A program made the translations under genes and the position numbers. The notes under the pieces were generated by a model. The model did no database searches. It was not told the origin of the DNA and worked only from the letters and a program-made list of their open reading frames with translations. Source: Bisporella sp. PMI_857 (Eukaryota; Ascomycota; Leotiomycetes; Helotiales; Helotiaceae). Taken from it: a DNA stretch of 64,000 bases. The stretch lies in assembly GCA_021307315.1 (NCBI GenBank), contig JAJSPD010000090.1:62001-126000 (forward strand). The letters run 5' to 3'. Shown piece by piece: positions 1-10,287 of the stretch; the first letter of the stretch is position 1, and every line of letters begins with the position of its first letter.

Positions 1-181
1 GCGGTATAGTATTCAGCTAGAACAGTGCAACCCCACTTCTTACCCGTCAATGGTTGATCTATGCCACGAGGTGGTTACTAGAATTCGATCTAGAATTCGA
101 TCTAGAGGCGTCTCCATTCTTTTAAGAGACTTGCTGGCTCATACCCTCTACCTTGAGTCATTCTAAGGTTGTGGATGCAAG

Positions 182-1244
182 ATGCGGCATTCGCAAGCAA
201 TATACCAAACGGCCGAGCTGGACGCAGCCGAAGAGGGTCTCCTACAGAGCGAAAAATCTGACGGAGCATTTGTTTTGAAGACAGAGCCAAATCTTGATCG
301 ATATAGGCGTAGCTGGCTCCGCCTGAATTGGAGTTGGATCCTCCAGTCGGTCATGTTGGTGTGCTCTTCGACACTTTTCATCCTATGTTGGTATGGCGAG
401 CCATCAGATGCGACATGTACACGGAAATTGTTTCCATACTGTCAGTCAAATTCACCTAGCCAAGCTGGGAGGCGGCAGTCTGATATATATCCGTTCCTCG
501 CTGACTAGTTGTTTGAACAGCACCAGCACTAGCGGCCGTCACGTATCACGAGGAGACGCTACTAGGCGCCTTTTTACAACCTTCACCCTACCGTGGAACG
601 CCCACGCCTGAGATCGACTCTCGCTGGGAGGATATCTGGGATTGGGGTGCATTCAACATCGCAGATGACAAGATTCACCTCTTGAACAAATCTAGGTCTG
701 TGAAGTGGCATCATACAGACCCAGAATTCGGTGGGGGTGTAGCAGCGCTTTCCTGGGGCTTCCATCAGATCCATTGCCTGGTAAGGTGTTCCGTGGAGAC
801 ACAACGACTATCCTAGTGGAATTCTCAGACTCATGGAGTTCACTACAGGACCTCCTTCGCCAAATGACGTACAAAGAAGAATACGAACTAGCTGGGCGAC
901 TGCCTGCGATTCTCCGCGTTGAGGAAGGACTACGCCGGGACCACTTGGGTGAGTCTTTCATCACCCATTCTGGCTCGGCGTTATGAATGCAAAAAACAAC
1001 CAGTTCCCTAATATCTATAGATCACTGCATTGAGCTGATCCGTATTGATATGATGTGTCAAGCCGATGTGACACCGTATTTTATAGTAGAAGCTTCTCTA
1101 GGCGATGCGCCTGATGACCTTAACATCGATTTTTCTGTCTTCAAAAAGTGCCGAGATTTTGGAAAGATTAAAGATTGGATGAAAGATCATGTCGCTATAG
1201 AGAGCGTCAGGGATAGTCAACTTCATAGTCATGGTCGCGTGTAA
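182..1244 (+). CDS. UstYa-family (DUF3328) oxidase-like membrane protein, copy 1
   Basis: My model is four exons, 182-440, 521-780, 849-948 and 1021-1244, giving an in-frame 280-aa protein. The intron ends are GTCAGT..CAG, GTAAGG..CAG and GTGAGT..TAG, and the first intron has a CTGAC branch site just before its acceptor. One transmembrane segment lies at about residues 53-70. The family's two signature motifs are present: HQIHC at 168-172 and HCIELIR at 208-214, followed by the usual MCQADVTP stretch and a C-terminal KCRDF..KDW segment. UstYa-type proteins catalyse oxidative modification, including cyclisation, of peptide natural products (ustiloxin, cyclochlorotine and relatives) and are usually membrane-anchored. 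It is convergent with a second family member 260 bp downstream. The substrate cannot be told from the sequence. It looks intact. Confidence 0.9.
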
Positions 1245-1505
1245 CTTCGCGGAGTTAGTCTAGAACAATATAGGAAACATATTATGTCGTAGCTAGTCAT
1301 ACTGAGGGGTTCACAAGCCAGATTCTACATCTATGTAAAATAGCTGACTAATCTAGTTAAGAATTCTGTTAAGAATGCAAAGAGACAAAACAGGTTTTGG
1401 CAAGCTGGTAAAGCTTGTTCATTCAGCTATGTTAGGTGAACTAAGAACTCGAAAAGCGCAGATCTTAAGCCCGATACTAAATACAATTTTGACCCAGTTC
1501 ACTAG

Positions 1506-2464
1506 TTATCGCTGTTCGAGCACCAACTTCTCTTGAGGGTAGAATTGAGCTTTACGGGAATTTTGCCAGTCTTTGATTAAACTGTGGTTGCGGCACTGCT
1601 TCGTTACATTGAACTCTGGTTGGAACACGTTGTACTCCTCGATTAACTTCACCGTCGCAACTCCAACATCTGCGTAGCAGAGAAGCGTTTGATACAGATA
1701 GCTAAAGCAGTGATCGGCGTGTTTTGCAAGACTAAAAGTTTCAGTGTGACTATCACTAAAGTATGACTTTCGAAGATAGTTCTAAATGCAGTTTGATTAG
1801 CTAAAGCATTAAACATGCGGGTTCCAGAGAGAAGCAGCTCACTAGGCAATGCAATTGATGGAACATTTCAATTGATACTGCGTAGCCGTTTTGTTCTCCG
1901 TATGCTCTTGCAGTGTCTCGCCCGCCAGGGAGGTTCTTCTTCTCTTCTTCAGTTATAACAATGATAATATTTTCGATTGGGTCAGCCCAAACAGAGTCTA
2001 CGTCAGGGTTCTCGCCAGAGTATGGGTCGGTGTGATTAACATATTTGTTTGTGTAAAAGGTCCCTAGAGAGTTATTCGCATCAACGGTCCGTCAACTGAC
2101 ATATTATTCTTTGGATTATGTCAGGGTACATACGGTCTTCCCAAACAATTGGTGCTCCAAGAAGATTTTCTATAATGGATTGATTAGACATAAGGACGAA
2201 AAATCCGAATTAAAATTATCTATGATACTCACCACTGAAGCATGGAGAACATGCATGTCTCTTTAGGTGATTGACAAAAATGAGGATACTGTAGGCAGAG
2301 ATCGCAAAAAAGTGAAGCAGCCATGGTAAATAAGCCGTTCTGAAAGATCTAGCTTTGCCTTTGGTTGTGTCCGTCCATACAGAGTTGATCGAGTTGTCGG
2401 ACTTTTCGTCAAGCTGTTCGACTTTGGTATACTTCTTTGAAAAGAATCCAAGCATTCTGTTCAT
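1506..2464 (-). CDS. UstYa-family (DUF3328) protein, copy 2
   Basis: Read on the minus strand, exons are 2233-2464, 2134-2154, 1843-2063 and 1506-1781, which close to a 249-aa protein. A transmembrane helix lies at about residues 45-65. The first motif is HQLHC (153-157), followed directly by NYLRKSYF; the second is HCFSYLY (182-188), where the last position is Tyr rather than the more usual Arg. The C-terminus has KQCRNHSLIKDW, typical of the family. Donors GTGAGT, GTATGT and GTGAGC are good. The oddity is intron 1: the best acceptor (TATAG at 2171-2175) breaks the frame, and the frame is kept only with a poor GGAG acceptor (exon start 2154). Either this acceptor is used or a 1-nt change has damaged the gene. 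It is convergent with copy 1. Confidence 0.78.
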
Positions 2465-3578
2465 CTACTGGTGTGACACGGTGTTGCGAAAGAGGACAGC
2501 AATGGTGGAAGCACCGACCTGCTTAGGCTGTGGCTATTGCGAAACTACCCTCGGAAGCAGCAATCTAATGCAAAATTCGCCCCGAATGTTCGGAAAAGTC
2601 AGCCGGCCGGGGTAAGAAACTAGGTATAGTGTCCGATCCGTTTGACCAAGAGCAAGCTCTGGACAGCCACTATCCACTACGTTCTTTGTAGCCAGAGTTA
2701 ATAGCAGCACTTCTGACACCAAAATACTATATTCTACCCTCATGAATAAAGCGAACTATGGTGTCAGTCCACTTTTCCTAGGATCTCTATATCTTGATTT
2801 GTCTAATATCCCAAGTGGCGAGTTACTTATGTGGCAAGGATTCTGTTCCGGCCTGCTTGCCGCAGCAGTGCTTTTTATCTGGACTTTACTTGCTGAGTGA
2901 ATTAGTTCCCCTGTTTATGCCCTTGTCGGAATAGATATCCTAGCAGCACATCCTTCGAATAACACCCGCATGGTTACTGAGAATCAGCATGATTATTAGC
3001 TCCACATGATCCTTGGTATTGCATGATTACCGGGATAGGCGTGATTACTGGTGCTTGGCATGATTACTGACATTAGTACTTTTTAACCTGTAGTCAGCAC
3101 TAAGCGAAACATATTTCAGGGTTACCTTCGGCAATAGTTCCCGTATTGCTTTGACTGCCGCCATTAGAGAATTGTTTTCTACTGTCCTCTACATATTCCA
3201 TAATTTAAGTCATGTATTAAATAATTTGAACAGAATATAACATGTCTTAGTTTTCACATGACGGTGGGGTGTTAGTTATACCTTTTGTAATAACAACAAC
3301 GATGGAAGCATAGTAACTACAGAGATATTGCTAATAATTAATAATAAATGGCGTTTATGCGAGTTTCTATTGGGTCTGCTAGAATTTGTTTGCAATTGTA
3401 AATTATTTTCAGAGTTGTGCCACCACTGCAATCGCTAAATACAGAGGGCTTATCCTAACAACTCACTATCACGAGAAAGATCAAAACTGAGTAGTCAAGT
3501 ACATACTAAGCTACTACTAGCTGTATTACATTGTGAGATTTTAGGTGATATTGTGATAAATATAATGTGCTATGCACA
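2465..3578. other. Intergenic stretch, no supported gene
   Basis: I see no coding region that I can support. It includes the upstream region of UstYa copy 2 and the short 18-bp tandem repeat described separately. The right half is AT-rich. Confidence 0.6.
2966..3072. repeat. Degenerate 18-bp tandem repeat (about six units)
   Basis: Six copies of a unit resembling gcatgattactg plus 6 variable bases follow one another at 18-19 bp spacing from about 2966 to 3072. All reading frames through it are interrupted by stops, so it does not encode a repeat peptide as it stands. Similar cgattac words recur near 9500-9590. Confidence 0.6.
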
Positions 3579-3580
3579 TA

Positions 3581-3719
3581 TAGTCAAACCTGGTTATATC
3601 GGAACGCTCGGTGCCAAACCAACCTTCCGATATAACGAGGTCCATTATAGCTACCTAAAGCTCGGCGGATCCAAGGTTTATTCCGATATAACAAGTTCCG
3701 ATATAACCAGGCTTGACTG
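3581..3719. mobile_element. MITE-like element with about 25-bp inverted repeats and TA target duplication
   Basis: The ends are imperfect inverted repeats (left tagtcaaacctgg.., right ..ccaggcttgactg) of about 25 bp, flanked by TA on both sides (3579-3580 and 3720-3721). The word ccgatataac occurs several times inside, in both orientations. It is 139 bp long with no coding capacity. The TA duplication points to a non-autonomous Tc1/mariner-type element. Confidence 0.75.
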
Positions 3720-3847
3720 TATATGATCTGGTAGTCGAGGTGCAAATCCCTTTGTTGTAGCTCCCTGTATACTAAATTTCCGCGGTCATGACAGTATATA
3801 GCATTGTCGGCTATATATTGTTATATAAATATACTTTTATTAATGCT

Positions 3848-4061
3848 TGTTACGGCGCTGGCGCGCCTACTGCTCCTATACGGCTTAACGGCACCCTAGA
3901 TGCCTGCTAGGCACCCGTAAAGAGATCACGTGCGACGTCACATTGTTCAAGGCTCCTATATATATGCCTCTTCTCCTGCATTCGTAGCTGTGCAGTTCTA
4001 TTATTCTTGGTTCTTACCCGTATTACTTTGAGCTGTTGCTCCTATTCTACACGCCGTGACA
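3848..4061 (+). mobile_element. Solo LTR (214 bp)
   Basis: It starts TGTTACGGCG and ends CGCCGTGACA, which are inverted repeats with one mismatch. The flanks are atgct and atact, a 5-bp target duplication with one G/A difference. A tatatatat stretch inside is a plausible LTR promoter. No internal retrotransposon sequence is attached. Confidence 0.6.
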
Positions 4062-4180
4062 ATACTAGCGCGCTCGTATCAATCATATTATCACTAGCAT
4101 CGTCTAAAAAACCTATATCACATCCTGTATGTGGTAATAATACTATGCACCGCCTCATATCGACCATACTGGTATCACTT

Positions 4181-5030
4181 TTATTCATCACTATCGCTAT
4201 CTTGCGAAAAGCCTTCATGCATGTCATCAACTACACTTCTCTGATCGGAAGGAACTTCTGTTTTCACTAAAGACCGGAATCGCTCCTTCATTCTTTTAAG
4301 AGCATTACGCAACGAGGGATCCTCCGGGAAAATAGAAAGGCTAACTCCAAACTCATAAAGGCTCTCTACATCTGATATCATTTGCTCGGCCCTGGACACG
4401 GGTGTGCGCTTATGTGGCTGAAACACCTCCGGCCGAGTCGGTCTCCGGGGCTCCATGTCGGTCCATAGATTCGCATCCAGTGATACTGGGGAAAAGACTA
4501 CATCTTTATCGCTTTCAACTGCTTGCCTAATATTCCCGAAATCTTGTTGCTGGTGATAGCTTGTGTCCTTATTTGTGTTTGGCATGGATAACTCATCTAA
4601 AGAGAACTGTGTACCAAAAAGCGGGAGGCTCATCTGCCGCACAGAGCTTGGGCTATTGTAATGCTGGGTCTGGCGATAAAATGCGTCCTCACGAGTAGTT
4701 GCAGTAGGAATTTCTCTGGCTCCCATCCATTCGTTGCTTGCTTGAGGAAGGCTCTCAGAAGAGAGCAAACTCGGACGGTCACTCGAAATGTATAAAGTAG
4801 CATGTTCAGAAGATGCAATACTTGAGTGTGAAACCGGTGGTGCCGCTGAGGTAATAAGGGGCCCAATCTGCTTAGCGGAGGGGATGTTCCATGAGTGCCT
4901 TGTCTTATTCCTCTCTCCTAGAATCTGTCAGTTTTCCAACAGCCGCATCGACGAAATAATCCTTACGGAATCGACGTTGTGAGTCTCTATTCTGCCGTCG
5001 CCTCTTGTCCATGGGTTGCTCATTAGCCAT
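4181..5030 (-). CDS. Small protein with a bZIP basic region
   Basis: Two exons, 4967-5030 and 4181-4917, separated by a 49-nt GTAAGG..CTAG intron, give a 266-aa protein. Residues about 9-24 read KRRRQNRDSQRRFRER, which fits the bZIP basic-region signature (N-x2-S-Q-x-R-x-R-x-R/K). The intron falls exactly inside this motif, and only the spliced form completes it. After the basic region I see no heptad leucine pattern; the sequence becomes Ser/Pro/Gln-rich and then has a short charged helix-like segment near the C-terminus and an acidic tail ending DSDSDE. It may be a DNA-binding regulator. It lies between UstYa genes, so a local pathway regulator is possible, but this is inference. A degenerate bZIP is the alternative. 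Confidence 0.7.
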
Positions 5031-5894
5031 GCCGTTGAATTTGGAATTTTACTGCCTCCTGTTCGACAGGTAAAGGTTCTAAAAACGGGCCCAGAGAGCG
5101 CAATACGCAGCGGTTGTCATCTAGCTGGGCAGCTGGGCCTACCACTTTTAGCGGCTCACTCTGCGCTAATGTAGATTCCCACGTGCATGGCTGTACGGGA
5201 CAGCCTGTGCTACAACGTGTGCGGCGCAAGATGTAGCTGGTCGCGAGAGCAAGGGTCTGGAATACCTTTTGGGCCCTTTGAATTCACATTTTAATAGTTT
5301 GCTCCGGCCACTTTTCCGCTTGGGTGACTGCATATACCAATTTATGTCAACAATAACATCTTGCAACTCATACTACAAAGACTACACGTAAATCTAAGAA
5401 ACAAGATTTTAAATCAGTCAAGTATTATATGATTAAACACGTATATTACCGCATGATATACTTTGAATGAAATTTTGAACTATTTAGTGCGTTATTTATA
5501 CTCCACTAATAGAATTTACGATAGATATGTAGACTTTCAGCGCCAAGCGTCTGATGTACTCGCCAATCATTCCGAGTCATATTATAGCGTTCCTACCCTA
5601 CGGGGCTCGGCACTGTCGTATCTGTATGTTGCTCCGCTGCATCCTTGAGGCGTGAAATGAAGTGTCGGAAGTTGGTGTTACAGTAAGGAGGGGCTTTTGG
5701 GTTTAAGCTATGATGACATTCACATCCAGTATTGCCCCGCTCCTCGACGTGCCCCTCTGTCACCCCTCCCCGCCTGTGTTGCAGAAACAGAATTGAAGCT
5801 CAGTGCCAACGCACAAACGTAGTGGATAAGATAGTAGTTTGTTGTGCCTTTGTAATAGTCGAGACTAAATACATCTAACCCATTTTCTCAAATA
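5031..5894. promoter_or_regulatory. Divergent intergenic region between the bZIP-like gene and UstYa copy 3
   Basis: No supported gene is present. The 864 bp separate two divergently transcribed genes, so both promoters should lie here. A palindromic CACGTG (E-box-like) occurs near 5180. No other clear site was recognised. Confidence 0.4.
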
Positions 5895-6657
5895 ATGTTT
5901 GACTCTCTCCTATTCTCTAGCAAAGGCTACGCTCCTCTAAATCATAACGAGAATCTAGACAAAGACGTCTCGAAATCTTTTGGTGTTGTGTTAGCCCGGC
6001 TGCTCAAATGGTTCGTTTCGATACTTGCGCTTTCTGGAGCTGGAGGCTTTGGTTTCCTTGCCGGTCGGAGGTCTATCAATGAACAAGGGGCCTTTCAATG
6101 TGAATACCTGCAATCCAAGGGGGCTATTCAAGAATTAACAAAGCGACAGTGGGCAGTTTCTCGAGAGTCTTTGTCTATAATGGGACTTATGCGGAAGACT
6201 CTAAAGAAAGTAACGCAGCGTGGAAAGAGTTGATACCCTCCCACGGCGGATTCTTCAATCACCCTACTCTTGCGCCACAGAGATCGCTTTTCTCGGTATT
6301 CCATCAGTTACACTGCCTGGTATGACCTTAGTACCTAGAACTGATATTGAGAACTGACGCACGTCCTTAAAGAATGGAATGAGGCAAGGGTATTGGGCAG
6401 TGTACCAAGCAATGAATGAGCAAACGGTTTTAGATGACGATGATATGCCACTCATGTCTTCGCCTCAACATTTTCAGCATTGCATAGACCTCCTCCGACA
6501 GGCTTTGATGTGTCAACCAGACCTGACGCTGGAACTTAAGAATGAGTCTATCGGGGGCGTGGAGGGTTTTGGGACCGAACATCAGTGTAAGGACTGGAAT
6601 CAGCTTATGAGTTTCACGAAGAAGTGGGAGACATGGGGTCTTAGCAGGGCTAGTTGA
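5895..6657 (+). CDS. UstYa-family (DUF3328) protein, copy 3
   Basis: Three exons, 5895-6099, 6150-6319 and 6373-6657, close in frame to a 219-aa protein. Intron 1 (50 nt, GTGAAT..CAG, ATTAAC branch site) and intron 2 (53 nt, GTATGA..AAG, CTGAC branch site) are normal. A transmembrane segment lies at about residues 34-56. The family motifs are HQLHC at 120-124 and HCIDLLR at 161-167, followed by QALMCQPDLT. The pre-motif segment has the family's YNGTYAEDS..AAWKELIP..GGFF pattern. It looks intact and is shorter than copy 1, mainly in the N-terminal region. As for the other copies, the expected role is oxidative tailoring of a peptide product at a membrane; the substrate is unknown. Confidence 0.9.
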
Positions 6658-8180
6658 AGCAGACGGAGGATGCACGATATAATCCACCATTACAGATACC
6701 CCGTTCCACAACGCAGTGATTCATAAGTTGGCGTTGGTGTAATGCTACGAATTTGTAAGATCAAATCCATTTTATTCACTGTCCTTTCTTTCCCATACCT
6801 TCCTCGGATGTATCTCCTACTCTTTTTTTCTTTTTACACAATGATAAAGAATGAATTTCATCGTCGATACCCCCTCGTCCGACACGACACGATTTTTGAC
6901 GGAATTTGTGGACGTGTTGGAATCCATGCAAGCCTGTAAATTGACGGTATCATCGAAGGTTGGTCTTGGGTTCGTGTCAAAGAATTTGAAGCTTATGAGC
7001 GACAGATCCATATGCTACATAGAAGGCTCGGCAGAAGCATTATAAAATGACTGATCAAAGGACAGGGGAATATAGAAGATGCACAGCCTTATCTTACCTA
7101 CATGTGAAGTTAAATATTGTAATTATTTTCCAGCGAGGGCAGGCGGATAAGTGTCACGTTGGCTTCACTGGCGTACCATCACCTGCCGAGGCGGTTTCAG
7201 TAATGGCTGAAATTTTCTTCCCTTTCAAGAGCGCATATGCCCTTTCCAAGCGGTAGCGATCATGATATACTGCTAGCCATGCCATTTCCTCTCTTCAGAC
7301 AGCCCCAAGCAGATCTAGTCCATACGTCGAAATTCCTCCTTCACAACACGAATATTCATGCCTTCTGGAAAGGAATTTCAAGCGTGGTGAATCCCTGGGC
7401 TCAGTGGCTTAGCACTAGTGTTACTAGTTAAATTGTAGAAGACCACTTGGGCGTAGAGACATAGATAACACTTAAAATAGGTGCAGCAACCTGTTGTCTT
7501 AGGTTGTGCAGTTTGGTGTGAAATTTTTTTTGGCCTCAGAGCCTAACTCCATTTCATAAAACTTAATACGAATACAAACCGCCATTATCTCTCTGTGGCG
7601 GCAAAATTGACTCCAAAATGGCATAGCAGAAATTTCGAGAAGTAAGCCCTCCTTCATGCCAGAGCCATTTTGGCATCAGCCACCCGCCGTCAGGCACCTA
7701 GTGAGCACCGGCCGCCACTTTGCCCTTGCTCTCCAACGAGTCGTGCTTTCTCTTGCTTCAGAGAATGGCAGTATGATAGCTCCATTCAATCTGCCCCTGC
7801 ACTAACCGCTTTGATGAATGGTTGCGCTGCACTTGTATTTCTAAACCTTGACGAGATGAGCCATGCTTCCATTTGCCATTCACTTTTCCTGTTCCCCATT
7901 CAGCATCCCAGTCATTAGTGCTATTTCCAAGAGGTGACTATCCCGTGCGACATCCTGGACCCTATCCCACGAAATCTTATGCCGGTCAGAGTGGGCTTAC
8001 AAGATAAAACTATTAAGATTATTAGAGATTGTTAAGGATTATCAAAGATTTATTAAAGCATATACAACTAATATGGTATCATGGTAGAGCCACGTGGAGG
8101 CTGTAGATTGTAAATATTTTGATTCCTGCACATCGTAACCTTTAAACTTACTCAAAATACATAAACACGACATCTACTTC
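6658..8180. other. Intergenic stretch, no supported gene
   Basis: Several short open frames exist but none has a recognisable motif, a good start context or a matching splice pattern. I found no repeat with clear borders here. Confidence 0.5.
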
Positions 8181-8846
8181 TTAGTAGCAGGGGACGAAAT
8201 TCACTGTTAAACGTGATATCCCAGATTCGGTACTACGTAATGATGGTGAGTTCGATAAATTGTCCAGAACTTGGTTTGTGCAGTGGAGCGTATGATTGAT
8301 ATTTTCGACCCCGGTCAACCTAAACTTGCCCTCTATTGCTCTATGGAGTCTTCGAGCCAAGAACGCGCAATGACCAAGGTGTATCTCCTCTGTTACCCAA
8401 GTCCAAATACCAATGCGCTCGGATAAATCATTCTCGTCTGCAATCCTTTGTTTCAATTGTCGGTCCTCGAACAATGGCCAAGACCCGCGTTCACGATCTG
8501 GGTCGTTTACCCAACGCCGGAATTCACCAGCTGTTTCGCGATCATAACAATCTGGAGGTATCCAACTGTAGCTCAACAAATCGAACTCACATCCTTTTTT
8601 CCTTGCCTCAGTAGTCGTATTCCCGCATTCTTGTTTCGGGTGAGAAAATTTGGGAGATGGAGATGTTGGCTCAATCGAATGCATCAGAAATCCCAAGGCT
8701 AGCGTATTTACAATCATTCCTAGGACCAGGAAATATCGTATGCTGGTAATAGTTTCTGTAGAGCAAACATGCTTTGAACTGGTACTTCCAATAATGTCGG
8801 AGCCCATCTCGGGTACCTTCTTATACTGTGGCTGGAATGGCCACAT
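8181..8846 (-). CDS. Membrane protein with two HxxHC motifs, UstYa-like
   Basis: A single-exon frame from the ATG at 8846 gives 221 aa. The frame is open for another 30 codons upstream, but MWPFQPQYKK is the more natural N-terminus. A transmembrane segment lies at about residues 36-57. The lumenal part has a CEFDLLSYSWIPPDCYD segment and then HLGHC (156-160) and HTLHC (185-189). UstYa proteins pair HxxHC with HCxxxxR, so this is a distinct but related-looking layout, which I recall from conserved fungal membrane proteins without an assigned role. It sits next to three UstYa genes, which supports a shared pathway, though this is inference. The frame is undamaged. Confidence 0.75.
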   Translation of the reverse strand: MWPFQPQYKKVPEMGSDIIGSTSSKHVCSTETITSIRYFLVLGMIVNTLALGFLMHSIEPTSPSPKFSHPKQECGNTTTEARKKGCEFDLLSYSWIPPDCYDRETAGEFRRWVNDPDRERGSWPLFEDRQLKQRIADENDLSERIGIWTWVTEEIHLGHCAFLARRLHRAIEGKFRLTGVENINHTLHCTNQVLDNLSNSPSLRSTESGISRLTVNFVPCY

Positions 8847-8968
8847 ATTACTGATTAAAAAAAATAAGTGCTGTGCTAGAGGGTGAGAAAGGACGATCTC
8901 TTGGAATGAGAGGAAAGCTTTATTTTGTTGCAACATACCAATTTATTTAATCACTTCCAATAAAAATT

Positions 8969-9232
8969 CTATATAGAAAAAGCAGCCCCGAAATAAATAT
9001 TTCTCAAAAGCTGTACGATGTCGCTGAGGGAATCGGAGCAGCAATGCCAAGAGTTGGTGAAGAAACACCCTCGCTGAGAGAGGAGAATTGACCCAGATGC
9101 CAGGAGCGGCAAAACAACATTGACGGATACAAGGCAGATAACAAATGAAGCGAGAGCGTATTGAAATGATGATCGGGCAAATCGGCAAGACCGTTCTACT
9201 TTGTACATGCCCGAATATTCCGTGTCGGTCAT
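8969..9232 (-). CDS. Short membrane-protein open frame, possibly a truncated UstYa-like N-terminus
   Basis: The 87-aa open frame begins MTDTEYSGMYKVERS and has one strong hydrophobic segment at about residues 24-46, similar in layout to the first exon of UstYa proteins. No HxxHC motif or continuing exon is found before the neighbouring gene. It could be a decayed N-terminal exon or chance. Confidence 0.25.
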   Translation of the reverse strand: MTDTEYSGMYKVERSCRFARSSFQYALASFVICLVSVNVVLPLLASGSILLSQRGCFFTNSWHCCSDSLSDIVQLLRNIYFGAAFSI

Positions 9233-9894
9233 TCGGTGCTTTTTTTATTTTAAAACCGCCTCGCCCTATGAGGATGGACTATAGACTCATATTATTAAAG
9301 CAATGAAGACATCACGGCGAGGAGTATTAAGATACCGCATCATTCCTATACAAGGCATCATTCCTATACAAGGCTGTGACAAATTTGTCCATCCTAGAAA
9401 TTAGCGATGAAAGACCCGACATTGTCCAATAACACCTTAGGCACGGCCCGGCCGCCACATCCATTTCCGTTCCCGCGGATCAAATTGGTTCCTAGTGCAC
9501 GATTACACCCGAGTAATCCGTAATCATACACACCCGCGTTACTGTAGTGGTACTAATCTAATCGGCCCTACAGAGATGCACGATTACCTTTCCCCTACTG
9601 TGTCGTTTCATACGCTTGAGATGCGGGGTAAATAACAGTGCAGTACAGTAGGTTATAAGAGGAAAAGTGGGATGAAGAAGGGGCCTAGTTATGACGCAAA
9701 TAATTTGCCTTATACCTTACTTAAAGTTTCATAAGCACTTGACTACGTAGGGGTGCATTGTAAATATTGATGATAAACTAAGTACGTTAGGGCATCGTTG
9801 ACACTAGGTCGATTTGTAGTAAAATTTACACAGCGGGCCGACTAAGAATCATCGTAACAAAGCCACCATCATAAGCCAAGACACAAACGCAATC
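9233..9894. repeat. Intergenic stretch with an 18-bp direct duplication
   Basis: At about 9342-9377 the word gcatcattcctatacaag is present twice in tandem. Around 9450-9590 there are several cgattac/taatc words resembling the 2966-3072 repeat. I see no gene. Confidence 0.45.
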
Positions 9895-10287
9895 ATGAGG
9901 GGTGGGCGGAATGCAGCGGCAAGCATTCTGCAGTTCAACAACAATATCGCAAAGGATGTGCTATCAGTCCGGCGCCTTTCTCCGAACAGCTCATACGCCT
10001 TAGGACCTAACAACTACGAGCAGACCAACCACGATACTTACACAAACCCCACCACTCAATATTCAAGTCAAGCACAGCGTGAGGTCGTCATGAAAATCAC
10101 ACACCCTAGTACCATCAAGATGCTAAAGGTGTTTGGCATATCAAGGCAGCCTTGTTACAACTCAAACCCTGCCTACCCCTTTATGCGGCAGCCCTTCCTC
10201 CGATATATTTTTGCTTGTTTGCTGAACAATCCTTATTTATCGTCCAACAGGTCAGAAAGAACCATAGGAGAGGAAGCTTTCGTTTGA
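9895..10287 (+). CDS. Unrecognised 130-aa open frame
   Basis: An uninterrupted frame starts MRGGRNAAASILQ. It is rich in Asn, Ser and Tyr in the middle and has no transmembrane segment, signal peptide or family motif that I recognise. No repeated core peptide flanked by basic residues is seen, so it is not an obvious RiPP precursor. It may be a small gene or chance. Confidence 0.2.
   Translation: MRGGRNAAASILQFNNNIAKDVLSVRRLSPNSSYALGPNNYEQTNHDTYTNPTTQYSSQAQREVVMKITHPSTIKMLKVFGISRQPCYNSNPAYPFMRQPFLRYIFACLLNNPYLSSNRSERTIGEEAFV

Noticed and set aside
79..104. Tandem gaattcgatcta words at the left edge
   Set aside because: Only two copies of a 12-bp unit are present; too short to call a functional repeat.
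9895..10287. Candidate RiPP precursor peptide near the UstYa genes
   Set aside because: It has no signal peptide, no repeated core segment and no regular basic cleavage sites. It is kept only as a low-confidence open frame.
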